Program-made: the position numbers and the translations under genes | Shown: in pieces, positions 1 through 5,738 of the stretch | Layout of the letters: every line of letters begins with the position of its first letter | How positions within the stretch are numbered: the stretch's first letter is position 1 | NCBI GenBank assembly: GCA_945870015.1 | Contig: CAMBQS010000172.1 | Span: forward strand, 1 to 7,108 | DNA from: Desulfocicer vacuolatum DSM 3385 | GTDB taxonomy: Bacteria; Desulfobacterota; Desulfobacteria; Desulfobacterales; SURF-7 | Direction of reading: 5' to 3' | Length of the DNA stretch: 7,108 nt | Notes under the pieces: generated by a model | The model's input: only the letters and a program-made list of their open reading frames with translations | Told to the model about the DNA's origin: nothing | The model's database searches: none

Positions 1-1
1 G

Positions 2-1102
2 GAGGAAATTGACAACCTGCTGAGAAATATTTCCCTTGAGGAGAGTGCCATTGATCAGAATATGAACGGCCTTCCAGGTGATGAGATCTCTCCGGGTGAT
101 ATCCGTTCTCTTCTATCCATTTCTCTTGAAGATATTTCCGTCGATGAACTGGAAGCGGAATTACTTCAAGCTCAGAACCAGCATGATTCTGCTGCTTCTC
201 TTTTTGAAGATCAAGTACCCGAAACCACTTATTCTGAAAAAAAATCACCGAAGCCGGCCGCAGAAAAAAAGAAAGAGGCTGTAAAACCCGAAGCTGCAAT
301 CCAATCCGATGGCTCAGGTGTTTTCTCTCAGGATGACATTGAAAAACTTCTCTCCGGTGAAAGCCTCGCCGATCCGACAAAAGCAGAAGCAAAACCTCTA
401 CCTGCAACCGAATCCGACGACGCTGGTGGTATTTCCCAGGATGATATTGACAAGCTCCTCTTCGGTGAATTGGCGGCCGATCCAGTAAAAACTGATGCCA
501 AGCCTATACCTGCAACCGAATCGGATGATTCTGGTGGTGGTATTTCCCAGGAAGACATTGACAATCTCCTGGCTGATGATGGAGGCTCGGATGATCCGGT
601 TCCCAAGGTATCTGAATCGCAATCCATTGATGAACCGTCTCAAGAACAGGAGCGCTCTTTGTTCATTTCTCAGAATGAACTGAACCTGCTTCTGGAGGAA
701 TATAAAAACAAGCCTTCAAATAAAAATACGAAAACAAAAAATGAAGTGACTGCTTCATTGAATGAAGAACCGGTTATCGAGGATCCAGAAAATCTTATTT
801 CGCAAAATGAAATTGATATGCTCTTGTCTCCAGATCCAGACGATAAAAAAGAGGGTCCAGCAGAATCTGAAGAAGGCCTCATCTCTCAGGAAGACATTGA
901 TAGCCTGCTGCAGGGCAAGGATGACAACCCAGAAGAGGCGGAAGATGACTCATCCAGCCTGATTTCACAACAAGATATCGATATACTGCTAAAAGGAGCC
1001 GATGATAATGATTCTTCAGGGGAGCCGGCTGAAACAGACCCGATAGATAAGGACGATAATGAATCCGGACTTGTCTCCCAGGAAGATATTGATTCTCTTT
1101 TG
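2..1102 (+). repeat. Array of FliM-like SQxDIDxLL peptide repeats
   Basis: Eight canonical ten-residue copies are encoded at 323-352 (FSQDDIEKLL), 431-460 (ISQDDIDKLL), 542-571 (ISQEDIDNLL), 665-694 (ISQNELNLLL), 797-826 (ISQNEIDMLL), 881-910 (ISQEDIDSLL), 962-991 (ISQQDIDILL) and 1073-1102 (VSQEDIDSLL). Degenerate copies are at 2-22 (EEIDNLL, cut by the window edge), 86-115 (ISPGDIRSLL) and perhaps 134-163 (ISVDELEAEL). Start-to-start spacing is 27-44 residues, with D/E/S/P-rich linkers. The consensus matches the N-terminal peptide of FliM (LSQAEIDALL in E. coli) and of FliY. It is conserved as peptide rather than as DNA, apart from one recent duplication, so it appears to be under protein-level selection. 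Confidence 0.9.
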
Positions 1103-1804
1103 AAAGATCAAACCGATCAAGACGATGAACCCAATCATACCGAACCTCAGATTGAGCTTGACCGGGTTGTCCTGGAGGAAGCTGATGATATAAAAATTGC
1201 TCCGGACGCCCCCCCTCCACCGGAAATTAAAAAAACTGGAAAAAAGAAATGGTATCGGTCCAGACTTATTATTGCTTGTCTTGCCGGAGCAATCGTTTTC
1301 CTGATTTCTTCTGTTTCACTTTACTTCTTTTTATCCAGAGATCATGCAGAAACGGCGAAGCTGGAAATCACATCCATTGAGTCTGAATCAAAAGACACAA
1401 AACTGGTTGGTGAAGCCGCCATTCCGTCCGGATTATCCATTGATTTTAATGAGTTTATTGTTCTTGATCCACGCAACAGGGATGATATTGCTTTTCTGAA
1501 AGCAGATATCCAGATTACTTGTAACAACACAAACGCTCTAAGAACAATTACCTCTCGAAAACCATTTTTTCGATTCATGATCTATGATGTTATCCAGAAA
1601 ACCCTGGAAAAACTGGAATTGCCTGAAAAGGAAAATAAACCTTCTTCTGAAAAACCAAAGGATGAAATATCTCAATCGAAAAATCATAATTCTCTTTTGA
1701 TTGATCAAACAAAATTGCAAATAACCATTCGGCAGTCTTTGGAAAATTCATTATCAAAAAATGATATAAAGGAGATTGTTCTGAAGAATATCAATCTGTT
1801 TTAA
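2..1804 (+). CDS. FliL-like membrane protein with multivalent FliM-type peptide array (5' partial)
   Basis: The reading frame is open to the left edge (20 codons before the first ATG at 62, beginning EEIDNLL), so the true start lies outside the window. Numbering from the ATG at 62, residues 1-350 are acidic, low-complexity and carry eight [I/F/V]SQxx[I/L]xxLL peptides plus degenerate copies. A proline-rich and basic stretch (about 384-401) precedes one transmembrane helix (about 402-424), giving a cytoplasmic N-terminus and periplasmic C-terminus. Residues about 457-580 resemble FliL: a hydrophobic strand with conserved-type 'F-IVL', 'FLKADIQI', an amphipathic helix with RKPFFR, and a final helix-strand 'IRQSLENSL...DIKEIVLKNINL'. 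A polar insert lies at about 520-545. FliL associates with the stator; the peptide is known from FliM, where it binds CheY-P. The fusion has no family I recognise. The FliL assignment rests on pattern only. Confidence 0.85.
   Translation, partial: EEIDNLLRNISLEESAIDQNMNGLPGDEISPGDIRSLLSISLEDISVDELEAELLQAQNQHDSAASLFEDQVPETTYSEKKSPKPAAEKKKEAVKPEAAIQSDGSGVFSQDDIEKLLSGESLADPTKAEAKPLPATESDDAGGISQDDIDKLLFGELAADPVKTDAKPIPATESDDSGGGISQEDIDNLLADDGGSDDPVPKVSESQSIDEPSQEQERSLFISQNELNLLLEEYKNKPSNKNTKTKNEVTASLNEEPVIEDPENLISQNEIDMLLSPDPDDKKEGPAESEEGLISQEDIDSLLQGKDDNPEEAEDDSSSLISQQDIDILLKGADDNDSSGEPAETDPIDKDDNESGLVSQEDIDSLLKDQTDQDDEPNHTEPQIELDRVVLEEADDIKIAPDAPPPPEIKKTGKKKWYRSRLIIACLAGAIVFLISSVSLYFFLSRDHAETAKLEITSIESESKDTKLVGEAAIPSGLSIDFNEFIVLDPRNRDDIAFLKADIQITCNNTNALRTITSRKPFFRFMIYDVIQKTLEKLELPEKENKPSSEKPKDEISQSKNHNSLLIDQTKLQITIRQSLENSLSKNDIKEIVLKNINLF
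353..571 (+). repeat. Recent in-frame tandem duplication of one motif-plus-linker unit
   Basis: Unit 1 (353-460, 36 codons) and unit 2 (461-571, 37 codons) encode nearly the same linker and motif. Both carry ADP.K...AKP.PATESDD, a glycine run, then ISQ[D/E]DID[K/N]LL. The DNA is also close, for example shared cctgcaaccgaatc and ggtggtatttcccagga. The remaining copies in the array share only the motif. This pair is therefore the youngest expansion of the array. Confidence 0.75.
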
Positions 1805-1826
1805 TTTGCCATTACACAGGCTTCTT

Positions 1827-2138
1827 ATGACCACTATATCCAATGTCAATATTGTTGTTCAGCAAGGCGATATGGCGAGAGATGCGGCCCAGCATGCCCG
1901 GCCCCAATCCATGGACACCAGCCGATTGACGGATGCCGAGCAGCAGGAAAAAGAACGGGCTGCACGCTCCTCTGTTCCTGAATCTGAGGAATCGGTTTCC
2001 ATTGTACCGGATAAGGAGCAGCAGGAAAAAGAAAAAAAGAAAAAAATGGAGTCCATACAAAAGGGAAAAAAAGCAACTGAAAAAATTACAGAAAAAGACC
2101 CGGATTCACCCGGCAGACTGCTGGATACAATCGTATAG
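1827..2138 (+). CDS. Small charged protein of unknown function in flagellar operon
   Basis: A 103-residue protein begins 22 bases after the upstream stop. I chose the ATG at 1827 (MTTISNVNIVV); an in-frame TTG at 1806 would add seven residues but lies against the previous stop with no ribosome site. Residues 4-11 are the only hydrophobic patch. The rest is hydrophilic and lysine/glutamate-rich, with two EQQEKE blocks (38-43 and 64-69), a run of lysines at 70-73 and a short C-terminal LLDTIV. There is no signal peptide or membrane helix. Small proteins of this style (short N-terminal hydrophobic strand, polar disordered middle, hydrophobic last residues) occur in deltaproteobacterial flagellar clusters without an assigned role. 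I do not recognise a named family. Its position suggests an accessory flagellar role. Confidence 0.65.
   Translation: MTTISNVNIVVQQGDMARDAAQHARPQSMDTSRLTDAEQQEKERAARSSVPESEESVSIVPDKEQQEKEKKKKMESIQKGKKATEKITEKDPDSPGRLLDTIV
1938..2033 (+). repeat. Two exact 18-bp direct repeats inside the small charged gene
   Basis: The sequence gagcagcaggaaaaagaa occurs at 1938-1955 and again at 2016-2033, offset by 78 bases (26 codons). Both copies read EQQEKE in frame. The purine-rich tract continues as an A/G run after the second copy. It may be an internal duplication or chance in low-complexity DNA. Confidence 0.7.
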
Positions 2139-2171
2139 ATTTTTAACTGCATATTTTAAAATAGATATTTT

Positions 2172-2660
2172 ATGGTTTTTGAAGATATGAAAATTGAACT
2201 ATGGGTTATCTTCCAGATAGTTGTTGATTTTATACTGGTTGTTTTGATTCTCTGGCTGCTGAAAAATATGAAATTCCGTTTGCAGCAGGACATATCCAAA
2301 GATACCTCTGAAAAAGTGATGGAGATGCTCGAACCCCTTCTGACACAAGCAAATCATATTGCAACCACTTTTGGAAAACAGCTCAAAGAAAAAAATCATC
2401 TTATCCACAAGCTGAATGAAAAACTGGATTCGCGAATTATCAGCCTTAATCTGCTGCTGAACCGGACAGAATCTCTGCTTGGAAAAGGAAATCAGGATTC
2501 CGAATTTCAACCCATCCATGCCTATGATCAGCAGGAGTCCATTATCCAGATGTATGTCGCCGGAAAAAGCCCATCTGAAATTGCAAAAGCCTTATCTCTG
2601 CCGAAGGGAGAAGTGGCTCTGGTTCTTGACCTGAAAAAAAAACTGCTTAACATTCAATAA
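2172..2660 (+). CDS. Membrane-anchored coiled-coil protein, DUF2802-like
   Basis: A protein of 162 residues. One N-terminal transmembrane helix (about 10-30, IFQIVVDFILVVLILWLL) is followed by a charged coiled-coil-like region (about 36-105) with heptad-like leucine and isoleucine spacing. A compact C-terminal domain (about 122-157) reads IIQMYVAGKSPSEIAKALSLP then GEVALVLDL. That C-terminal pattern (G-x-S-xx-EIA-xx-L-xLPxGEV-xL-xL) fits the DUF2802 family, whose members sit in flagellar clusters of many proteobacteria, and it resembles a helix-turn-helix without clear evidence of DNA binding. The start is uncertain: ATG 2172 or ATG 2187 (MKIELWV), neither with a good ribosome site. Its place between a FliL-like gene and a FliK-like gene fits a flagellar accessory role; its molecular function is not known to me. 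Confidence 0.75.
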   Translation: MVFEDMKIELWVIFQIVVDFILVVLILWLLKNMKFRLQQDISKDTSEKVMEMLEPLLTQANHIATTFGKQLKEKNHLIHKLNEKLDSRIISLNLLLNRTESLLGKGNQDSEFQPIHAYDQQESIIQMYVAGKSPSEIAKALSLPKGEVALVLDLKKKLLNIQ

Positions 2661-2691
2661 CGTTGCATAACTATGAAAAATAGACCATTTT

Positions 2692-3792
2692 ATGGTTTCT
2701 GACATCTCCAAAATTTTTCTATCTTCTTCAAAACTTTCCATTGTAAAAGATAACCCGTCCCTCCAAACGCTTCCTCCTTTTCAAAAAGGCCAGCTCCTTC
2801 ATGCCAAGGTTGTCAAAACGCTATCCAATCGCCAGTCACAACTTGTCATGCTTGGGAAGACCCTCCTTGCACAAACCCATACCCCGCTGAAAACAGGGGA
2901 AACGATTCTGTTGCGGGTTATCCAGTCCACCCCTACACCCGTATTTAAAATCGAACAGTCCGATACCCCTCCCATAAGATTACTCTATGACGCTGTAAAG
3001 TCTCTTGGTCGAACCGGCCCTTTCAGGCATATAGAAAGCCTTGTCCGGCAACCCATGACTCCCGATTCTTCGGGGACTTCAGGCTCTTCTGCAAAAACCA
3101 TCAACCATTTTGTCCGTCTGATACAAAACACGGCGTTACAATCCGAACAAACCAGCCCGAACCTGTTACATCGTTTGATTGAAAACAGCGGATTGAACTG
3201 GGAACACAAACTGCTATCATTTTTTTCCAACTCCGAAACAGTCTCATTTGAAAACATTCAAGATCTTATCAAGAATGATTTAAAAGCCCTGGCTTTACTT
3301 CCCCAAACGGAAAACAGCACTCATCAATCTATGCAATCCTTTTCCCAGGGTATTGAAAACCTTCAGTTGATTAACCAGAACTTATTTGAAGAGTCCGGCC
3401 GGTTTATATTTCATCTGCCGATATTGTTTGACGGAACCCTTACATTTGGGCAGCTTTTCATTGATCTCAATCATTCACAGGACAATAAACCCCAGGATGA
3501 ACGGACGCTTCGCGTATCTTTTTTGCTTGAAATGACCCGGCTGGGCGAAATTCTTGCTGATTTCTCAATTTTGAACCATCAAATCAACGGATCATTTGGT
3601 GTGGCAAATCATGAGATTCAAAAAATGATCCAGGAAAATCTTCCTGAACTGGAAACAAAATTAAAATCCCATGGATTTATTGTTTATCCGATAACCTGTC
3701 GGCTTCTCAGCCCGGAAACCCTGGCTGGAACCTCTTTAATTGAAAAATCTATAACCAGCCTGGAACAAGGCGTGGTGAATATCCTGATATGA
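2692..3792 (+). CDS. fliK: FliK-like flagellar hook-length control protein
   Basis: A protein of 366 residues with no signal peptide, as expected for a substrate of the flagellar type III export apparatus. The N-terminal part (about 31-87, GQLLHAKVV ... GETILLRVI) forms a beta-rich segment seen in deltaproteobacterial FliK-like proteins. The middle (about 130-230) is helical and variable, with the ENSGLNWEHKLL stretch. The C-terminal part (about 236-335) resembles the Flg_hook domain: a strand 'FIFHLPILFDG', then 'LRVSFLLEMTRLGEILADF', then a helix of ENLPELETKLKSHGF, which matches the FliK pattern of strand, 'LG.v.a.l', and 'LP.Lr..L...G'. FliK measures hook length and triggers the FlhB export switch. 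The immediate neighbour, overlapping by 4 bp, is an FlhB-C-terminal homologue, which supports the call. Similarity is divergent, so the symbol is provisional. Confidence 0.7.
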   Translation: MVSDISKIFLSSSKLSIVKDNPSLQTLPPFQKGQLLHAKVVKTLSNRQSQLVMLGKTLLAQTHTPLKTGETILLRVIQSTPTPVFKIEQSDTPPIRLLYDAVKSLGRTGPFRHIESLVRQPMTPDSSGTSGSSAKTINHFVRLIQNTALQSEQTSPNLLHRLIENSGLNWEHKLLSFFSNSETVSFENIQDLIKNDLKALALLPQTENSTHQSMQSFSQGIENLQLINQNLFEESGRFIFHLPILFDGTLTFGQLFIDLNHSQDNKPQDERTLRVSFLLEMTRLGEILADFSILNHQINGSFGVANHEIQKMIQENLPELETKLKSHGFIVYPITCRLLSPETLAGTSLIEKSITSLEQGVVNILI

Positions 3793-4061
3793 AAAAAAAA
3801 CAAAAAAAAGCCGTTGCCCTGAAATATGACCCTCTGAAGAACAAGGCACCTAAGGTAACTGCCAAAGGAAAAGGCATTGTTGCCGATAAAATCATCCAAC
3901 TGGCAAAAGAACATGGAATACCGGTTAAAGATGATCCGGATCTGGTTGAGGTGTTATCCGGTCTGGAACTGGATGCTGAAATACCGCCGAGTATTTATAT
4001 TGTCGTTGCAGAGCTTCTTGCTTTTGCCTATTCCATGAATGGGAAAAAAAGACCGGTTTAG
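3789..4061 (+). CDS. Free-standing FlhB C-terminal domain homologue (FlhB2/FlhX type)
   Basis: A 90-residue protein whose ATG overlaps the fliK-like stop (ATGA, 3789-3792), implying translational coupling. From residue 8 it reads AVALKYDPLKNKAPKVTAKG, then ADKIIQLAKEHGIPV, DPDLVEVLSGLELDAEIPPS and YIVVAELLAFAYSMN. This is the cytoplasmic C-terminal domain of FlhB/YscU-family export switch proteins. The N-terminal membrane helices and the NPTH self-cleavage site are absent: the protein starts where the post-cleavage C-terminal fragment would begin, with MKKKQKK in place of NPTHY. Such short FlhB homologues are known and in some bacteria can substitute for the FlhB C-terminal fragment. A full-length FlhB is presumably encoded elsewhere. 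The role in export specificity switching together with the adjacent FliK is inference. Confidence 0.88.
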   Translation: MKKKQKKAVALKYDPLKNKAPKVTAKGKGIVADKIIQLAKEHGIPVKDDPDLVEVLSGLELDAEIPPSIYIVVAELLAFAYSMNGKKRPV

Positions 4062-4073
4062 GTATTTTTTTCC
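4042..4073 (+). terminator. A-tract/T-tract hairpin, probable intrinsic terminator
   Basis: GGAAAAAAA (4042-4050) pairs perfectly with TTTTTTTCC (4065-4073). Inside it, ACC (4052-4054) pairs with GGT (4061-4063) around a six-base loop. The stop codon TAG (4059-4061) lies within the structure, and seven Ts follow the short inner stem. The GC part of the stem is short, so strength is doubtful. Position at the end of the left gene block and before a new promoter supports a terminator. Confidence 0.45.
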
Positions 4074-4179
4074 TTCCTGCTTTCCCGCGGCAGACGATTC
4101 TTATCCGGCCCTTTTTTAAAGGCCAATTCAAGCAAATACAGGTCTACTCTACTGCACAGACCCGTATCCCTGCGAAAGC

Positions 4180-4189
4180 TGTCCGGACA
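4180..4189. promoter_or_regulatory. 10-bp perfect palindrome just upstream of the sigma-54 promoter
   Basis: TGTCCGGACA is its own reverse complement and ends six bases before the -24 element. It could be half-sites for a regulator. It is too close to the promoter for a typical sigma-54 enhancer site, so a repressor or accessory site is equally possible, as is chance. Confidence 0.3.
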
Positions 4190-4195
4190 ATCAAC

Positions 4196-4211
4196 TGGCA
4201 TTCATATTGCA
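4196..4211 (+). promoter_or_regulatory. Sigma-54 (-24/-12) promoter for flgF-flgG-flgA
   Basis: TGGCA (4196-4200), six bases, then TTGCA (4207-4211) gives GG-N10-GC with exact sigma-54 spacing and a near-perfect match to TGGCAC-N5-TTGC[A/T]. Transcription would start near 4222, leaving a leader of about 15 bases that contains just the ribosome site of flgF. Rod genes are commonly transcribed by RpoN in polar-flagellated bacteria, together with an FlrC-type activator. No activator gene is visible here. Confidence 0.82.
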
Positions 4212-4224
4212 CAACCATACGAAA

Positions 4225-4230
4225 AAGGAG
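4225..4230 (+). promoter_or_regulatory. flgF: Ribosome binding site that fixes the flgF start
   Basis: AAGGAG lies six bases before ATG 4237. A longer in-frame reading from TTG 4207 would begin inside the -12 element of the promoter and upstream of the predicted transcript start, so it is excluded. Confidence 0.85.
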
Positions 4231-4236
4231 AATCCA

Positions 4237-4917
4237 ATGCTGTTACAGATGACCCGGGCGGTTCAAGGCGGCCTTCGACAGGAAAGAAAACTGGATATCA
4301 TTGCCAATCACCTGGCCAATTCAGACACCAATGGATTCAAAGGCGATATACTGGCTTTTGATGACATGTTCAAAGCAAACCTCGTGACCGATCACAGCCA
4401 AGGAGATTTGAAGGTTACCGGCAACAAACTGGATCTGGCGCTCGGCAACAGCGGCTTCTTTAAAATTCAAACTCCGCAGGGAATACAATATACACGGGAT
4501 GGTAATTTTACCGTGGATCAAAATGGAACCCTGGTCACTCAAAACGGAGAACCGGTGCTTGGGAATAATTCGCCCATTGTTATTCAGGGAACGGAAATCC
4601 ACATCACCCAGGCAGGAGAAGTGGTTGTGGATGGAGATGCAACCGGAAACATAGACATCGTGACCTTCGAAGACCTGACACGCCTGAAAAAAACCGACAA
4701 GTCCATGTTTCGCTATGAAGGAGATGCCGGAGCCGATGAACAGATTCCGCAAAATATTCTGGTAGAGCAGGGTTCTCTTGAAAAACCCAATATTTCCACT
4801 ACGGTTGAAATGGTGGAAATGATCCAGACACACAGAATGTATGAGGCATATCAGAAAATGATCATGACTTTTGATGAAATCGATTCAAAAGCCATTCTTG
4901 AACTGGGAAGACCGTAA
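4237..4917 (+). CDS. flgF: Flagellar proximal rod protein FlgF
   Basis: A protein of 226 residues. The N-terminal rod signature is present (ALxx-like helix QMTRAVQGGLRQERKLDIIANHLAN followed by SDTNGFK, residues about 4-35, split here for length). The middle resembles FlgE/F/G hook-basal-body cores (about 77-112: LALGNSGFFKI, then YTRDGNFTVDQNGTLVT and GEPVLG). The C-terminal helix carries QGSLEKPNIS and MVEMIQTHRMYEAYQKM (about 178-220), the axial-protein coiled-coil signature. It is shorter than FlgG (260) and than E. coli FlgF (251). It builds the proximal rod in the periplasm after export by the flagellar type III apparatus. First gene after the sigma-54 promoter, 38 bases before flgG. 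FlgF versus FlgG is decided by length, divergence and gene order. Confidence 0.9.
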   Translation: MLLQMTRAVQGGLRQERKLDIIANHLANSDTNGFKGDILAFDDMFKANLVTDHSQGDLKVTGNKLDLALGNSGFFKIQTPQGIQYTRDGNFTVDQNGTLVTQNGEPVLGNNSPIVIQGTEIHITQAGEVVVDGDATGNIDIVTFEDLTRLKKTDKSMFRYEGDAGADEQIPQNILVEQGSLEKPNISTTVEMVEMIQTHRMYEAYQKMIMTFDEIDSKAILELGRP

Positions 4918-4944
4918 GAATCCAATCCCATTTTATATGAAAAC

Positions 4945-4949
4945 GGAGG
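4945..4949 (+). promoter_or_regulatory. flgG: Ribosome binding site that fixes the flgG start
   Basis: GGAGG sits directly against ATG 4950 but six bases from ATG 4956. Correct spacing and the family's usual first residues (MIRSLWTAASGM) both choose 4956. Confidence 0.85.
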
Positions 4950-4955
4950 ATGATA

Positions 4956-5738
4956 ATGATTCGATCTCTTTGGACAGCCGCTTCTGGAATGAACGCCCAG
5001 CAAATGACCGTGGATGTGATCTCCAACAACCTCGCCAACTCCAGCACTACCGGCTTTAAAAAAAGCCGGGCCAACTTTCAGGATTTGATGTACCAGACCC
5101 AATTGATTGCTGGTGCCACAACTCCCGGAGGAGGGCAGATCCCGACAGGAATCCAGGTTGGGATGGGCACCAAACCATCCAGTGTGCAGAAAATCTTCAC
5201 CCAGGGTGACTATGTTCAAACCGGAAATGATCTGGATATGGCGATTGAGGGCCGAGGTTTTTTCAGGGTTATCAATGGAGACGAAGAGCTGTACACAAGG
5301 GCTGGTAACTTTACCCTGGACAGCGAAGGTTTTCTGACCACCCCGGCCGGAGGGCGCCTGCAACCGGAAATCGGTCTACCGCCGGAAACCGTGCTTGTAT
5401 CCGTGCAATCCAACGGTCAGCTCACGGCCTATGGTGCGGGTGATACGGTGCTTCTTACAGAACAGATCAACCTCTACACCTTTGTCAATCCCGCCGGCCT
5501 TTTCGCCGTCGGGCAAAACCTGCTGCGGCCGACGGAAGGTTCCGGAGATCCTATTGAAGGAATCCCCGGCAGTGAGGGTGTGGGAACTATTTCCAACACC
5601 TTTCTGGAAATGTCCAATGTCAGTGTTGTTGAAGAGATGGTGGCCATGATTGTCGGTCAGAGAGCGTATGAGGCGAATTCCAAAACAGTACAGACCGCAG
5701 ACAGTATGCTCGGAATTGCCAACAGTGTGAAACGATAA
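4956..5738 (+). CDS. flgG: Flagellar distal rod protein FlgG
   Basis: A protein of 260 residues, the usual FlgG length. It opens with MIRSLWTAASGMNAQQ, then VDVISNNLANSSTTGFKKS (rod-protein N-terminal signature) and FQDLMYQ, which is typical of FlgG. The FlgG-typical segment GGGQIPTGIQVGMG follows at about 53-66. The core motif GRGFFRV, YTRAGNFTLDSEGFLTTPAG is at about 98-130, and the C-terminus has LEMSNVSVVEEMVAMI, QRAYEANSKTVQTADSML, the highly conserved axial-protein end. FlgG polymerises into the distal rod between the proximal rod and the hook and is exported by the flagellar type III system. Its stop overlaps the flgA start by one base (TAATG), indicating coupling in the same transcript. 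Nothing unusual in length or motifs. Confidence 0.97.
   Translation: MIRSLWTAASGMNAQQMTVDVISNNLANSSTTGFKKSRANFQDLMYQTQLIAGATTPGGGQIPTGIQVGMGTKPSSVQKIFTQGDYVQTGNDLDMAIEGRGFFRVINGDEELYTRAGNFTLDSEGFLTTPAGGRLQPEIGLPPETVLVSVQSNGQLTAYGAGDTVLLTEQINLYTFVNPAGLFAVGQNLLRPTEGSGDPIEGIPGSEGVGTISNTFLEMSNVSVVEEMVAMIVGQRAYEANSKTVQTADSMLGIANSVKR

Noticed and set aside
62..64. ATG 62 as the start of the array gene
   Set aside because: The frame is open to the window edge and the 20 upstream codons carry another EIDxLL motif and acidic linker in the same style, so the gene starts further upstream.
323..1102. CRISPR array or DNA-level satellite
   Set aside because: The repeats vary at DNA level, have uneven spacing that is always a multiple of three, and are conserved as peptide, so they are protein motifs.
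1806..1808. TTG 1806 as the start of the small charged protein
   Set aside because: It sits one base after the previous stop with no ribosome site; ATG 1827 gives a natural N-terminus.
2152..2163. TATTTTAAAATA palindrome before the DUF2802-like gene as an operator
   Set aside because: A 12-base A/T-only palindrome in a very AT-rich 33-base gap is easily explained by composition.
2673..2702. Nine-codon leader peptide starting at ATG 2673 before the fliK-like gene
   Set aside because: It is very short, has no ribosome site and no regulatory codon pattern or attenuator hairpin nearby.
4107..4124. GGCC-C-TTT/AAA-GGCC hairpin as a terminator
   Set aside because: The stem is only seven pairs with a bulge and a three-base loop, and no T tract follows it.
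4207..4209. TTG 4207 as an early flgF start
   Set aside because: It lies within the -12 element and before the predicted transcript start. ATG 4237 has AAGGAG at six-base spacing, and the family begins there.
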